Shown: positions 10,608 to 23,620 of the stretch, piece by piece
How the letters are laid out: each line of letters begins with the position of its first letter
Numbering within the stretch: position 1 is the stretch's first letter
Made by a program: the position numbers and the translations under genes
Notes under the pieces: generated by a model
Seen by the model: the letters and a program-made list of their open reading frames with translations, nothing else
Told to the model about the DNA's origin: nothing
Database searches by the model: none
Assembly (NCBI GenBank): GCA_928212115.1
Contig: CAKMRJ010005634.1
Span: 261,601,364 to 261,665,363, forward strand
Direction: 5' to 3'
Origin: Lactuca virosa
Taxonomy: Eukaryota; Streptophyta; Magnoliopsida; Asterales; Asteraceae
DNA: 64,000 nt

Positions 10608-12141
10608 ATATTCTTATTGTTCTAAGCATAGCTACTTGTGAAAAATGTTTGATCATAGTTAATGTCATGAGTATGATAAAATCATTTTATAACAAGTCTG
10701 GGTTTAAATGTATATGGTTACCCATGTGATGTATTCTTTCAAGAAGAACCACTTACTCCTTTTAGCCTGGCTATAAATAGGAAGTTTAATCAAGAACATA
10801 CTTCATTATTACACATAGATTACATCTCATGTTCATGACTCAAAGTCATTTATCAGATTCAATATCTGACATAACCTCTTGGTATTTGATGGATTTTCCA
10901 GAAATCATCAAGAAAAGCTCATCAATGAGAGATTCATTATTTCTCAAGTCATAGATGATTTCCACCACTAATGCGAAAAAATTGTTTTCATGAATATCTA
11001 TTATTCACGTTTAACAATCCCTTTTTAAATTTCGTGCCAACTGTAACTACATCAGGTTATGGTTCTTAAGCTGCTTCAAGTTCCATTTACCTCCCACTCG
11101 CTTTGTCATGAGAAGTTTGCTATTTGTTAACACAACTATCATAGGAATAAGAAAACTTATTCTTGGTGGGATTGCATATAATAATATAAGCCACATTTAT
11201 AGTATTATACAAATATGCATCTAGTAGATTTTGGGTTTAGAAGTTTTAGTCCAACATAGGCTTCAAACCCATAAAATATTTAAGTAAGATTGGGATGGAG
11301 CCTTTCCATAAAAAATCTTATGAAGAAAATGTTATATCTACTAGTTAGTTGGTGATTGTACTCAAGGTACAATTGATAGTGCTCTAGACGTTACCCCAAG
11401 GAAATAAAATGAGGATATTTCTACCAATTTAGAAAGTAAATCATACCATGTTGGATTTAATTCATCATTTATTATCATTAAGGCCATAGATAGTTCTTAC
11501 CGATTTGTATCTCAACTTTATATTTGAAAACTTAAAACATAGATTACGTTTGTTTTGTTAGTTTTACATTTTAAGACTAATATAACACAAATATTTGGAT
11601 AAAACTAGTGATAACCACATCTTATGCAAACAATATCTTATATTTTAACATCAAGATAAGAAATGAAAATATGTGTATGATAAACAAAATTTTCTTCCCC
11701 CCTCCCCCCTATAACATGAAAAAGATTGAAAATGTGGGGGTATGAACTCACCTTGAGTGGATTTGTGGGTTCTTTGAAGTGATGATGAGAGGATTTCCAT
11801 GCCTAAACTCTTGGATGTTGTTGATGAACTTCTTGGATATGTTATTATCCTAAGTGTTTAACATATAATAATGTGTGTAAAGATGATGAAACTAACATAA
11901 AAATGTATAAGAACAATACGGTAACACGAATTACTTACCAAAAATCTAAGGACCATTTGAAGAATTTTGAACTTGGAAGATCTTAGGTTTGTTCTTGAGA
12001 GAATAAGGAAGGTTGAAGATGAAAGAAGATAGTGAATGTGGGGACAATGGCTTCCTGCCGAAGGTATAAAACAAAAAAGGGTGACGAGATACTTTCATTG
12101 TTATTTGGGGGGTTAATACTTGGGTATACGTTGGTTAATAG
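10608..12141 (-). repeat. Gypsy LTR-like flank, antisense (shared with copies 2 and 3)
   Basis: No coding frame. 10608-about 11716 matches 13614-14717 and, for its first 930 bp, 19159-20085. At 11741-11752 the complement reads CAAG|GTGAGTTCATA, the donor-like word found in the gypsy LTRs here, so this is probably an antisense LTR. It stops at a junction with copy 2 at 12141/12142. Its other end is not clear. Confidence 0.5.
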
Positions 12142-13257
12142 TTTCAATTAAGGAGGGTGAAGGAGGTTCGAGTAATGCTTTTGTCAAGACAACTTCAACA
12201 GTTGATCCGAAAGGCACAAGGAAGGTCATTCTAATTGAACAATCAGATGAGGAAGAGAAGAAGCTACAAGTAGCAGAGTTGGAATGTTAAAGGAAAGTAA
12301 ATAACAACCTTTGACAAAGAGAGAATGACCACCAGGCTTGAACAAAGGTGATCCAAACAAGCACTGGTGTTATGAAACAATCGAAATTGCTGTTTTGGGG
12401 AAGAATGATGAATTTCTTTAAATACCAAAGAAGAGTTTTGAGACTGAATATTCTGATTTCAGTCAACTCGATTTTCCAATTTATCACATGCTTTTCGCAT
12501 CTCCACAGTTCAAAATGGCAAATAACTTCAAAGACAAAAACAAATACAAAAAGCTGAAAATTCACTTTCATGTAATCTTAGGAAAGAATGAATATGAAGT
12601 ATAGTCTTTGTTGAGGATTGTGAAGGCAATGAAAATCAAAAGGGATACTCTGTTCGAGGGTTTGTGTCAAAACTTTCGTTACTCGGTTGTGAGATCAAAC
12701 AATGTCGAGTTTTAGTTCACAGTTTCCAATCTCCCTTTGATGAATCTGAATGATCTTATCTCATTCACAAAGATATTGATCAATGTGGATGTGTTGAACA
12801 TCCCTTAGGCAAATCGAAATGACTTCATCATTGGATTTGGTCATATTAAGGCTTTTCTGGATAGCTACTATGATTATTTGGCTATCACAGATAATGATCT
12901 TTCCACTGCTATCAATAAGACTGCGAAAGTGCCTCAAAATTTGGAAAAGGAGAAATTGAACATCAATGAATTTGAAGACGGTGAAATCATTCATCAGCCT
13001 TATGGTGTTGTTTTCCAGGGAAATAACAGGAGGGGGATTTTGACGAAGCTTTTGTTTCAAGTGTCTGACTCGGAAAGATATAGAAATTCTCATTTCACAA
13101 ACATCCTAATTCTAATCAACAATTGGAAATAGAATGATGATAGAGACAAGGCAAAGATAAGGAAGATTATCTTGTGGTATATGGAAATCAAAAGATAGCT
13201 TTTACTGAAAACGAAGTTGATTGCTTAATTTTCTACTTTTCTCACTAAGGGGGAGAA
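12142..13257 (+). pseudogene. Decayed accessory ORF, copy 2 (3' part only)
   Basis: Starts abruptly at the point equivalent to 9169 of copy 1 and then runs nearly identical to it: acidic stretch (EQSDEEEKKLQ), then the C-terminal block at 12878-13132 (EDGEIIHQPYGVVFQGNN), ending in a purine tract AAGGGGGAGAA before the LTR. Frames are broken throughout. The abrupt start shows that only the last 1.1 kb was kept in this duplicate. Confidence 0.75.
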
Positions 13258-13613
13258 TGTTGGGTCGAATGTGTATAGTGAGAAGTCGAAAGTAGTCTAT
13301 GTCAGTTACGTATCGAAAGTAGAATAGTTTCGACACATTATCTATTTTACAAGGCAGTTCAGTTGCGATACATAATGTCTAGTCCTTGTAATTTTTTGTT
13401 AGTCTGTTGTACCCTATAAATGGGGTAAGTACGTAGAGTAGAGGGTAATGAACTGAACGTCATTTGTATTTTGTACTATTAAATTCTCTTGTACTCTTCA
13501 GACATAATAGAGCCAAGGAAATCCTATTTAGATCTCGTGTCCATTTACAACTTTTGTTAATTCAATTGTGTTCTTAATCAATCTCTAACTCACATAAAAA
13601 TTTATAGTAAACA
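13258..13613 (+). repeat. LTR of copy 2 (356 bp)
   Basis: TGTTGGGTCG... to ...AGTAAACA, same as the copy 3 LTR in length. It has the 35-bp segment lost from copy 1 (words ATTATCTATTTTACAAGG) and the CCCTATAAATGGGG TATA box. Confidence 0.88.
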
Positions 13614-14717
13614 ATATTCTTATTGTTCTAAGCATAGCTACTTGTGAAAAATGTTTGATCATAGTTAATGTCATGAGTATGATAAAATCATTTTATAACA
13701 AGTTTGGCTTTAAATGTATATGGTTACCTATGTGATGTATTCTTTCAAGAAGAATCACTTACTCCTTTTAGCCTGGCTATAAATAGGAAGTTTAACCGAG
13801 AACATACTTGATTATTACACATAGATTACATCTCATGTTCATGACTCAAAGTCATTTATCAGATTCGATATCTGACATAACCTCTTGGTATTTGATGGAT
13901 TTTCCAGAAATCATCAAGAAAAGCTCATCAATGAGAGATTCCTTATTTCTCATGTCATAGATGATTTCCACCACTAATGCGAAAAAATTGTTTATATGAA
14001 TATCTATTATTCACGTTTAACAATCCCTTTTTAAATTTCGTGCCAACTGTAACTACATCAGGTTATGGTTCTTAAGCTACTTCAAGTTACATTTACCTCC
14101 CACTCGCTTTGTCATGAGAAGTTTGCTATTTGTTAACACAACTATCAGAGGAATAAGAAAACTTATTCTTGGTGGGATTGCATATAATAATATAAGCCAC
14201 ATTTATAGTATTATACAAATATGCATCTAGTAGATTTTGGGTTTAGAAGTTTTAGTCCAACATAGGCTTCAAACCCATAAAATATTTAAGTAAGATTGGG
14301 ATGGAGCCTTTCCATAAAAAATCTTATGAAGAAAATGTTATATCTACTAGTTAGTTGGTGATTGTACTCAAGGTACAATTGATAGTGCTCTAGACGTTAC
14401 CCCAAGGAAATAAAATGAGGATATTTCTACCAATTTAGAAAGTAAATCATACCATGTTGGATTTAATTCATCATTTATTATCATTAAGGCCATAGATAGT
14501 TCTTACCGATTTGTATCTCAACTTTATATTTGAAAACTTAAAACATAGTTTACGTTTGTTTTGTTAGTTTTACATTTTAAAACTAATATAACACAAATAT
14601 TTGGATAAAACTAGTGATAACCACATCTTATGCAAACAATATCTTATATTTTAACATCAAGATAAAAAATGAAAATATGTGTATGATAAACAAATTTTTC
14701 TTCCCCCCTCCCCCCTA
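13614..14717 (-). repeat. Duplicate of the LTR-like flank (copy 2)
   Basis: Nearly identical to 10608-11716, including the C-rich string ending CCCTCCCCCC. Diverges after that string into the sequence at 14718. No coding frame. Confidence 0.75.
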
Positions 14718-15399
14718 AAACAAATTTTTCACTAATTCAACCTCCTTATCCTTTCCTTAACTTTGGCCGAAAACTCCTAAAAGCCACCCTAGTATGACCG
14801 AAATCAATGTGATTTCGGTGTAGGTGTCCTTTGTTGGTGTTGATTTCGGTCCTAAGTCTCCACCCAAAGTGTTTTCGGTCCTAATTCCTTGTTTCTTGAA
14901 GATTTCGGTCCTACACTAATCCTTCTTGATGTTTTCGTTTTTGGTATGGCTCATGGAAGGGTTTTCAGTCTTAGTGGGTTGGATCTTGAATGTGTTTTCG
15001 GCCTTAACTTGTTAACATTCAAGATTCACTATAGCATGGCTTCCAACATTTATTTATATTTAATCATACAATGATGCATTCTTGGCCTTCAATGATTTTT
15101 ATTGCTTCATAGTTACATATATACATTGTGGGTATACTTATGCCCAAGACCCTTTTAGACTTTTTTTGCCTCAAAATTTTCTAGTTGTCACACATTCCAG
15201 CTTACGAATTAAAAATCAAAGAAGCTCACTCGAAAACAGTTTGCACAAATTCTAAGACTACTAACTTCAACTACCTTCTATGAAGTTACGAATGATCAAG
15301 TTATTCATATGTTCATAAAAATGAGACATCAACCTACCTTCACTAAAATTAACCACTTTTAGAAGTCCCGTCTTCCATGTGTTTGGAGTTTCTTATTTG
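14718..15399 (-). repeat. Antisense LTR-like segment with a 30-bp periodic motif
   Basis: No real gene. The word G(A/T)TTTCGGTC recurs at 14811, 14842, 14871, 14901, 14931, 14961 and 14993, about 30 bp apart. A perfect 10-bp inverted repeat with a 3-base loop (ACCGAAATCA/TGATTTCGGT) lies at 14797-14819. Near 15184-15195 the complement reads TGTGTGACAACTAG, like the TGTGACAAC start of the gypsy LTR at 33706, so the LTR probably begins there and runs leftward. Boundaries are uncertain. Confidence 0.45.
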
Positions 15400-18300
15400 G
15401 GATCATTTTAAGATGATTGACAAGAAGAATCTCTGGACTTGACAAGGCCAAGCTTGAAGTATACTCAGTTATGGCGGGATTATTTTATGGTCTAGATGTC
15501 GATTATGCTTCACTTCTATGGGAAGAATTTGGAATTTTAATTTCTCACATGAATCTAGCAACTGGTGTGTTGAGTGCTCGGTTTTTGGGATTAATTCTAA
15601 AGGAAATTCACAGTAAGTAGAATATTTTGGTTCCATCTAGTGTTCATACTTTAGAATTCCTGACGATGACTACTCCAAGAGTTTTTGTGGATGATGTTAA
15701 TGTCTTTCCTAATGTTGCTCGAATTATGGATTCAATGCTCAAACTAGTGGATCCTAAAAATCCGTTGTTGGTACAATACTTGGCTTCTAATGATTCTTCT
15801 AATCCAAATGGGGTTATTCCACCAAAGGTTTCTCAAAAGGGGGTAGAAGGAACATCGAAAGGCTCTAAGGCTCCAAAGAAGAAGAAACAAGTAGAAAATC
15901 CACAAGTTGTGGAGGAGGAGATTATTAAAGAAACCATACCAACGAAAACTAGGGTTCTTAAACGAACTAAGAAACCAGCTAAGAAACGTTCTGATTCTCC
16001 GATCAAGATATGTACTCAAGAGATAGTTTTCGAAAGTGTTGAGCCCAGTGTTGTCAAACCCTCAAATCATGTTTCTTCTAAGGGTGGTCCAAAGAAGGTT
16101 AGAAATTACACTTTTACCAGGAATGGAGTTCTTGTTCGTGAAGTTTCGTGTCCTGGATCTCCAACATCAAAGAAGCGTCAAACTTTGGATGTTTCTCAAC
16201 AGTTAAAGAAGATAAAGCATGATCAAGTTCGTGTTCCACTTGAGAATGTGAATGCCGAGACCGAGAATGGTAGTGATAGCGACAGGTCAGACATTCGAAT
16301 CAACGATTGATATATTGGTTCACCACAAAAGGATACCCCTATAAAATCGACTTTTGAGGAGACAAGGATTCCTGGTGTCACTATAAACCTATCTAGTACG
16401 GATACAAACATCAATTCCGGTGATCAACAACAAACCAACATCCCTGAGAAGACATTAGTCAAATCATTAGGGGTTTCAAATACCGAGTCCGGTCAGGAGG
16501 AGGTCGGAACTCCAAACATCACTATGAACTTATCTAGGAAGGACACAAATGTCAACATGGATGAACGGATGATCTATAACGAATCTACTGTCACATCTTC
16601 CATTTGGAACTTCAACAGATTTACCACCACCAACATCACCCATTCCTACTTCTATTCCTGTTTCGACTGTCTCACCAACGTTCTTTGGTATTATACAAGA
16701 ACCTATCACTACTCTTTTCTCCTCCGAATCAAATGAGAAGTCACTTCAAGTAGATGAAGCTTATGATGACGATATCATGGTTTTGTTGCCGATATTCAAT
16801 TCAATCCAGAAGAAGAAAATATTCATGATTAACTAATCATGTCAGGTAAGGAATTCAACATCCTCAACTCAAAGCTTAATTCTATTATTCAAATATCAGC
16901 AACTACTTGATGAAAGAATTATGTGACTGGAGTTGAAATGGACTATTTGTTGAAAGCTCAATAATCACGATTGCGAGATCTGATTGAGGGTATTGAGCAG
17001 AAACAAGCAGGATGATTAGTTTTTCATTCAAAGATCTATTATTATGAAATTCAAAAGCTTTGTGATGTTGCAAAGGAACACCATGAACTTTTCATCGAAA
17101 ATGTGAATGCAATGAAGGAGTCTCTTGATCTCAAAGTTTCTGAAATCAAATATTTGATGACAGAAGAAGTCAAGAAGATAGAAGAAAATTACAAGTAGTT
17201 GCATGGAAAAGTATATGTTAATGCTGGTACCATAACTCGTTTGGTTGAGTTCAACAACGAATACACTAAACAACTTCAAGTCAAGTCTAAGAAGGATGAA
17301 AAGGTGTTTGACAAAGTGGAGGAATTATTATCTGGAGTTAAAGAAACTTTATCAAAGGTGGACCTTTCGAACCAATCAACCATCTCTCAAGAGTCGATAT
17401 CAAAGATGGTTTCGATTATTGATTCAAACATCAAAGCTGAGCTGGCTGCAATCCTGAGTTTGTTATTTCATTTACCAACTAATTATCCATATGCTGTGCA
17501 AGTCTCGCAAGGGGAGAGAGAGGAGTTGGAGGAGCAGGATCTTCCAAAAGATCTGGTGATGATACAAGAGTAGTGGTTGGAAAGGTTATTTCGACTCAAA
17601 TTCCAACTAGAATCCCCATGAAACCAATAACTGTATCATCGACAACAATGACTACAATAGAAAATGTGCCAAGAGTGCCACTGAATGGTGTTTCAATTAA
17701 GGAGGGTGAAGGAGGTTCGAGTAATGCTTTTGTCAAGACAACTTCAATAGTTGATCCGAAAGGCACAAGGAAGGTCATTCTAATTGAACAATCAGATGAG
17801 GAAGAGAAGAAGCTACAAGTAGCAGAGTTGGAATGTTAAAGGAAAGTAAATAACAACCTTTGACAAAGAGAGAATGACCACCAGGCTTGAACAAAGGTGA
17901 TCCAAACAAGCACTGGTGTTATGAAACAATCGAAATTGCTGTTTTGGGGAAGAATGATGAATTTCTTTAAATACCAAAGAAGAGTTTTGAGACTGAATAT
18001 TCTGATTTCAGTCAACTCGATTTTCCAATTTATAACATGCTTTTCGCATCTCCACAGTTCAAAATGGCAAATAACTTCAAAGACAAAAACAAATACAAAA
18101 AGCTGAAAATTCACTTTCATGTAATCTTAGGAAAGAATGAATATGAAGTATAGTCTTTGTTGAGGATTGTGAAGGAGATGAAAATCAAAAGGGATACTCT
18201 GTTCGAGGGTTTGTGTCAAAACTTTCGTTACTCGGTTGTGAGAGCAAACAATGTCGAGTTTTAGTTCACAGTTTCCGATCTCCTTTTGATGAATCTGAAT

Positions 18301-18795
18301 GATCTTATCTCAGTCCCAAAGATATTGATCAATGTGGATGTGTCGAACATCCCTTAGGCAAATCGAAATGACTTCATCATTGGATTTGGTCATATTAAGG
18401 CTTTTCTGGATAGCTACTCTGATTATTTGGCTATCACATATAATGATCTTGCCACTGCTATCAATAAGACTGTGAAAGTGCCTTAAAATTTGGAAAAGGA
18501 GAAATTGAACATCAATGAATTTAAAGACGGTGAAATCATTCATCAGCCTTATGGTGTTGTTTTCCAGGGAAATAACAAGAGGGGGATTTTGACGAAGCTT
18601 TTGTTTCAAGTGTCTGACTCGGAAAGATATACAAATTCTCATTTCACAAACATCCTAATTCTAATCAACAATTGCAAATAGAATGATGATGGAGATCAAA
18701 AGATAAGGAAGATTATCTTGTGGTATATGGAAATCAAAAGATAGCTTTTACTGAAAACCAAGTTGATTGCTTAATTTTCTACTTTTCTCACTAAG
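15400..18795 (+). pseudogene. Decayed accessory ORF, copy 3 (longest)
   Basis: Longest of the three copies. 15417-15620 encodes words AGLFYGLDVDYASLLW and VLSARF that line up with IFYGLYTGSNIDYGSVLW and ISCARF of the Sirevirus ORF at 44068-44826. After a stop, a 227-codon open part (15627-16310) is strongly basic: KAPKKKKQ and KRTKKPAKKR resemble nuclear-localisation clusters. Coiled-coil-like (17199-17573), acidic (17573-17839) and C-terminal (18490-18681) blocks follow as in copy 1. Upstream gag-pol is absent, so this is a 5'-truncated element. Function unknown. Confidence 0.7.
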
Positions 18796-18802
18796 GGGAG
18801 AA

Positions 18803-19158
18803 TGTTGGGTCGAATGTGTATAGTGAGAAGTCGAAAGTAGTCTATGTCAGTTAGGTATCGAAAGTAGAATAGTTTCGACACATTATCTATTTTACAAGGC
18901 AGTTCAGTTTCGATACATAATGTCTAGTCCTTGTAATTTTTTGTTAGTCTGTTGTACCCTATAAATGGGGTAAGTACGTAGAGTAGAGGGTAATGAACTG
19001 AACGTTATTTGTATTTTGTACTATTAAATTCTCTTGTACTCTTCAGACATAATAGAGCCAAGGAAATCTTATTTAGATCTCGTGTCCATTTACAACTTTT
19101 GTTAATTCAATTGTGTTCTTAATCAATCTCTAACTCACATAAAAATTTATAGTAAACA
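18803..19158 (+). repeat. LTR of copy 3 (356 bp)
   Basis: TGTTGGGTCG... to ...AGTAAACA after CTAAGGGGAGAA. Same length and TATA box as the copy 2 LTR. Confidence 0.88.
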
Positions 19159-20085
19159 ATATTCTTATTGTTCTAAGCATAGCTACTTGTGAAAAATGTT
19201 TGATCATAGTTAATGTCATGAGTATGATAAAATCATTTTATAACAAGTTTGGCTTTAAATGTATATGGTTACCTATGTGATGTATTCTTTCAAGAAGAAT
19301 CACTTACTCCTTTTAGCCTGGCTATAAATAGGAAGTTTACTCAAGAACATACTTGATTTTTACACATAGATTACATATCATGTTCATGACTCAAAGTCAT
19401 TTATCAGATTCGATATCTGACATAACCTCTTGGTATTTGATGGATTTTCCAGAAATCATCAAGAAAAACTCATCAATGAGAGATTCCTTATTTCTCAAGT
19501 CATAGATGATTTCCACCACTAATGCGAAAAAATTGTTTTTATGAATATCTATTATTCACATTTAACAATCCCTTTTTAAATTTCGTGCCAACTGTAACTA
19601 CATCAGGTTATGGTTCTTAAGCTGCTTCAAGTTCCATTTACCTCCCATTCGCTTTGTCATGAGAAGTTTGCTATTTGTTAACACAACTATCAGAGGAATA
19701 AGAAAACTTATTCTTGGTGGGATTGCATATAATAATATAAGCCACATTTATAGTATTATACAAATATGCATCTAGTAGATTTTGGGTTTAGAAGTTTTAG
19801 TCCAACATAGGCTTCAAACCCATAAAATATTTAAGTAAGATTGGGATGGAGCCTTTCCATAAAAAATCTTATGAAGAAAATGTTATATCTACTAGTTAGT
19901 TGGTGATTGTACTCAAGGTACAATTGATAGTGCTCTAGACGTTATCCCAAGGAAATAAAATGAGGACATTTCTACCAATTTAGAAAGTAAATCATACCAT
20001 GTTGGATTTAATTCATCATTTATTATCATTAAGGCCATAGATAGTTCTTACCGATTTGTATCTCAACTTTATATTTGAAAACTTA
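19159..20085 (-). repeat. Duplicate of the LTR-like flank (copy 3, shorter)
   Basis: Matches 10608 onward for about 927 bp, then departs at ACTTAAAC/AAAGATTTC. The same flank after three LTRs shows duplication of a locus, not three insertions. Confidence 0.75.
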
Positions 20086-21242
20086 AACAAAGATTTCACA
20101 ATTGTGTTTTAACATGTAAAATATAATTAAAACTACTATAGTTATTAATAAAATTGATTTGGATTTGGTTCTTATCTGTAAAATTTTAAGAAAATTCATT
20201 TAGTATTTTCAATATTTAAGCCCTTTAATAATTAATACCCTTTTAGTTTCTAAAAACATTAAATATCAAAGTCTAGGATCCATGTTGTAAAACCAATAAA
20301 TGGTTAGGTGACCTTTATCCCATTTATTTGAATCCAACCTGGTAGATATCGAATATCTATTATATCTTACTATATAACTCATGGATTTATAGGATTGCTA
20401 ATAACAAATTTAATTAGACATGTTTGATCTCATCTATGTCTCAGAACTCTCTTCCTTAGGTGACCTTTATCACAAAAGATTTCTGATTAAATCATCCAAT
20501 TCGAAAACCATGTGTAATCGACCTATAACTTGGTTATAGAAATCGCGAAGACACCCCGACCATCAAAAGATAAAACTAAATGGTTAGGTGACCTTTATCC
20601 CACTAGTGCATATAAGCGATGTGCGAGTGTTCTTCAAAATGGATTGCACATATTTGAGGTTATTACATGCATATAAACCATAGTACCATTTTCAAAAATA
20701 AAATCACTTTTAAATGTTCTAAAAAAAAGCTAGTTTTTTAATAATTTGATGCGATTCAATTTTAATAATCGGTATTAGGCTTAATTGGATTTGAACATTT
20801 TATATCTTTAATAAAACTTCATTTTATTACTTATATATTTGAAGTTCGTATAAGTTACAAAAATCACCATTTTAAAACTTATAATTGAGTATTTCAAAAT
20901 TTGACGTTATTAACGTTTTTATAAAATCGGATTTTTTTTAAAACAATAACTTGTTACATCTTATGTCACATTATAAATTTTGAAAACCAAACTCCATACG
21001 ATGTTTATTTTGTGAAAAAATCATTTTAGCATGTACAAAACTAATTTATCAACCATATATAATAATAGCATAAATAAAAAACACAAACATCCATAAAAAT
21101 AAATGTGCATAAACATAACCAACTAATGACATGTTTTTGAGATAATGCAAACAGTGCCTTTAACTACACTCCACTCGTACCACTATCGATTCCTACAACG
21201 ATGTTACACACTAATGAGTCTCTAATTGAAATCTAATACTAG
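20086..21242. other. AT-rich stretch with no gene seen
   Basis: No coding frame of note. TTAGGTGACCTTTATC recurs around 20303, 20456 and 20583 in nearly the same form. The rest is AT-rich; it may be old LTR sequence, but I see no termini. Confidence 0.5.
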
Positions 21243-21247
21243 TATAC
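21243..21247. other. Target-site duplication TATAC (left copy)
   Basis: TATAC precedes the LTR start at 21248 and recurs at 29076-29080 directly after the other LTR, as expected for a 5-bp duplication. Confidence 0.85.
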
Positions 21248-23386
21248 TGAAAGACCCTAACTTTCATATACAACATTATTATCACTCCAAGTTACTCCAA
21301 AATATGCTACATGCATATTTATAAACAATATTTTACATTGATAATTTGATTACAAAAGACTGGATACAAACCGACTAAGTTTTAGTATATTACATAATTA
21401 CCTAGAATATTAAAGCTTTTATACAAACGTACACCCAAGTACAAAAGTAATAGTATAAACTATTATAAATCTTCCAACAATATATGGCTATACTGGATGC
21501 TTACTACCTGTAATTGTTAAACACTGAGAGGGGTAAGCGGTGATGCTTAGTGAGTTCAATAATAGATACAATATAACGTTATGCCATATATATACTTCAA
21601 TATGACAGAAGTAAAGGGAACAAGGAACAACAAAGGCATATGTGAATCATGCGACAGGCTTTCCATATCAATCAATGATTTGATTCAAAAATATACAAGC
21701 AATGAGACATAACAATGTCAATACTTGATATACATCAATAAACCTTCGGCCGAAATGACACAGAAGACATACAATTTCTGATTAAACATTTTGGTAGATT
21801 TCAGGCTTTCAGCCCTATCTAACCTTCTGCCAATGCCATAGTGGTAGAAGTCATTCTCTTATGAGACATGCTCTACACGGCCAGAGGCTACATACCAATA
21901 CCCAAGTGATGCCTATGTCATACACTTCGTGGTCAAAGGTATAGCTCATTATCATAATAACAGGGGAAAGCACATTGAACATATAACACATAACATACAA
22001 TTGTTCGTATATATTGAACTCACCGTGAAATAATTGATTGACAAAATGATAATTTGGGCAGCACTTCGCCTCTAAATATTACTTTCTTTGACGAAACCTA
22101 GAATTTTTGTTGAAAACCAGACCTTGCGCGGGCAGAGTTTCAACTTGAAAATACTATTTTCTCGGGTCTTTGGGGCGTCGGGACATGCTTCAGGTGTCGG
22201 GGATGTTTCCTAGGCTTCAGGGGGTGCTAGGGTAAATTGAGAGAGTGTATAGGTGTGAAAGAGTGAAATTTGTAACCTAAACCCGAATAGCTTCGCTTGC
22301 AATTTATAGTAGGGAGTCTGACCCTCGTAAGCTGAGCGTACCTGTGAGAACACGGGGCGTTCGCTATGCGGGGGTACACCTCGTACGCGGGGCGTACCAG
22401 CGACGTGTCAATCATTCGGAACCCGGGCCTCGGACGTGGCCGAGTTAGGATACGTGTCATCGTGTGAAGGCGCTTGGTGGCTAATACGTGTCTTCGTAGT
22501 ACGCTAGGCGTACGTACAAAGTACGCTGGGCGTACTTCTCCGGCCAGTCTCAATATTTGGGCCAGAAACTTCAAAAATTCGTAACTTTCGCATACGAACT
22601 CCGTTTTTCACGTTCTTTATATCCAAGCGTAAGTGAAGTTATGCTCTATAACTTTCGTTTAGACTCCGTCGGCTAATTTTGACTTTAATTATAAAGTTAT
22701 ATTTTTAACAGGCCGGGACAGGAAAAGTCTGTTAAAAAGTCATAACTTCTTCATCCGATGTCAATTTTCGTCTGTCTTTTTACCGTTGTACTACTATTGA
22801 CGAGACCTTCGATTCTCGTTTAGGTTAGTTGGCCAAAAATCACTCAATCTTTATTCCGAGTTTTTAGCTGTCTACTCTATTCCGAAACATAGAAAAATCA
22901 TAACTTCCTTATACGAAGTCAGATTTGGACGTTCTTTTTATGAAAATTCTCGGTTTAACGAATACTACAACTTTCATTTAGATTATAAAGGCTAAAAAGT
23001 AGTTTATCGAAAACACACTTTTTACGTCTTATGGCATCGTGCCGGTTTTGTCGCGAAACTTTAAGAAGTCATAACTTTTTCGTTGTAACTCAGATTTCAG
23101 TGAGGTTTTCGCCTAAATGCTTCTAACGAGATTCTTTACAACTTTCAATATTATAACTTTACTTATTTTCAACTTTTATATTTTCGTTAAATTTCAATAT
23201 TTGACATTAGATTGGAATCTCATAAGACTTCCAATATTTTTTTTTCGGAGTGATTCTAAACATAGTTTTACTTCATTTCTAGTAAAAAACTATCTGTTAG
23301 AACTCAACACTCAAATTCATATAATATTTCATTATATTATTCACTTTTAAAATTACATAACACGATAAATGAACGTGTATGTTACA
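21248..23386 (-). repeat. 3' LTR of the - strand gypsy element
   Basis: On - it runs TGTAACATACACG... to ...AGGGTCTTTCA, and matches 26960-29075. The purine tract lies just inside (complement of 23387-23410). It has TATA at 22302-22309 and a GTGAGTTC donor-like word near 22015-22023, both on -. Confidence 0.88.
22302..22535 (-). promoter_or_regulatory. LTR promoter with GTACGCNNGGCGTAC palindromes
   Basis: Near-palindromes of the form GTACGC-GGGCGTAC start at 22327 and 22348 (21 bp apart), at 22383 after a degenerate one, and at 22499 and 22521 (22 bp apart). On - the TATA box CTATAAAT (22309-22302) sits 17 bp beyond the nearest palindrome. The other LTR repeats the layout at 28041, 28062, 28078, 28098 and 28214. 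Confidence 0.6.
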
Positions 23387-23620
23387 AATACCTCTTTCTT
23401 TTGAGGATTTCGTCCCTGAAATCACACCGATTTAAACAAATGGGGATATTTTTAGCATTACGAATTCATCCATCTGGAGTTCTATAGGTCGTCTCCTCTT
23501 TTCTGCATAGGACCTCTGTCGATCCTGGGCCGCTTTTATTCCTTCTCGTACAATTTGAATTTTGTCAGTGGTGTCTTGAATCATTTTAGGACCACCAAGG
23601 ACTTTCTGTACTACAACACG

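Noticed and set aside
11693..11711. C-rich string as a polypurine tract on -
   Set aside because: It occurs in the shared flank, has no LTR start beside it and no coding upstream on -.
23117..23350. 77-codon + frame repeated at 28819-29013
   Set aside because: It lies at matching places in the two LTRs, is AT-rich and Phe/Leu/Ile-heavy, and changes frame between copies.
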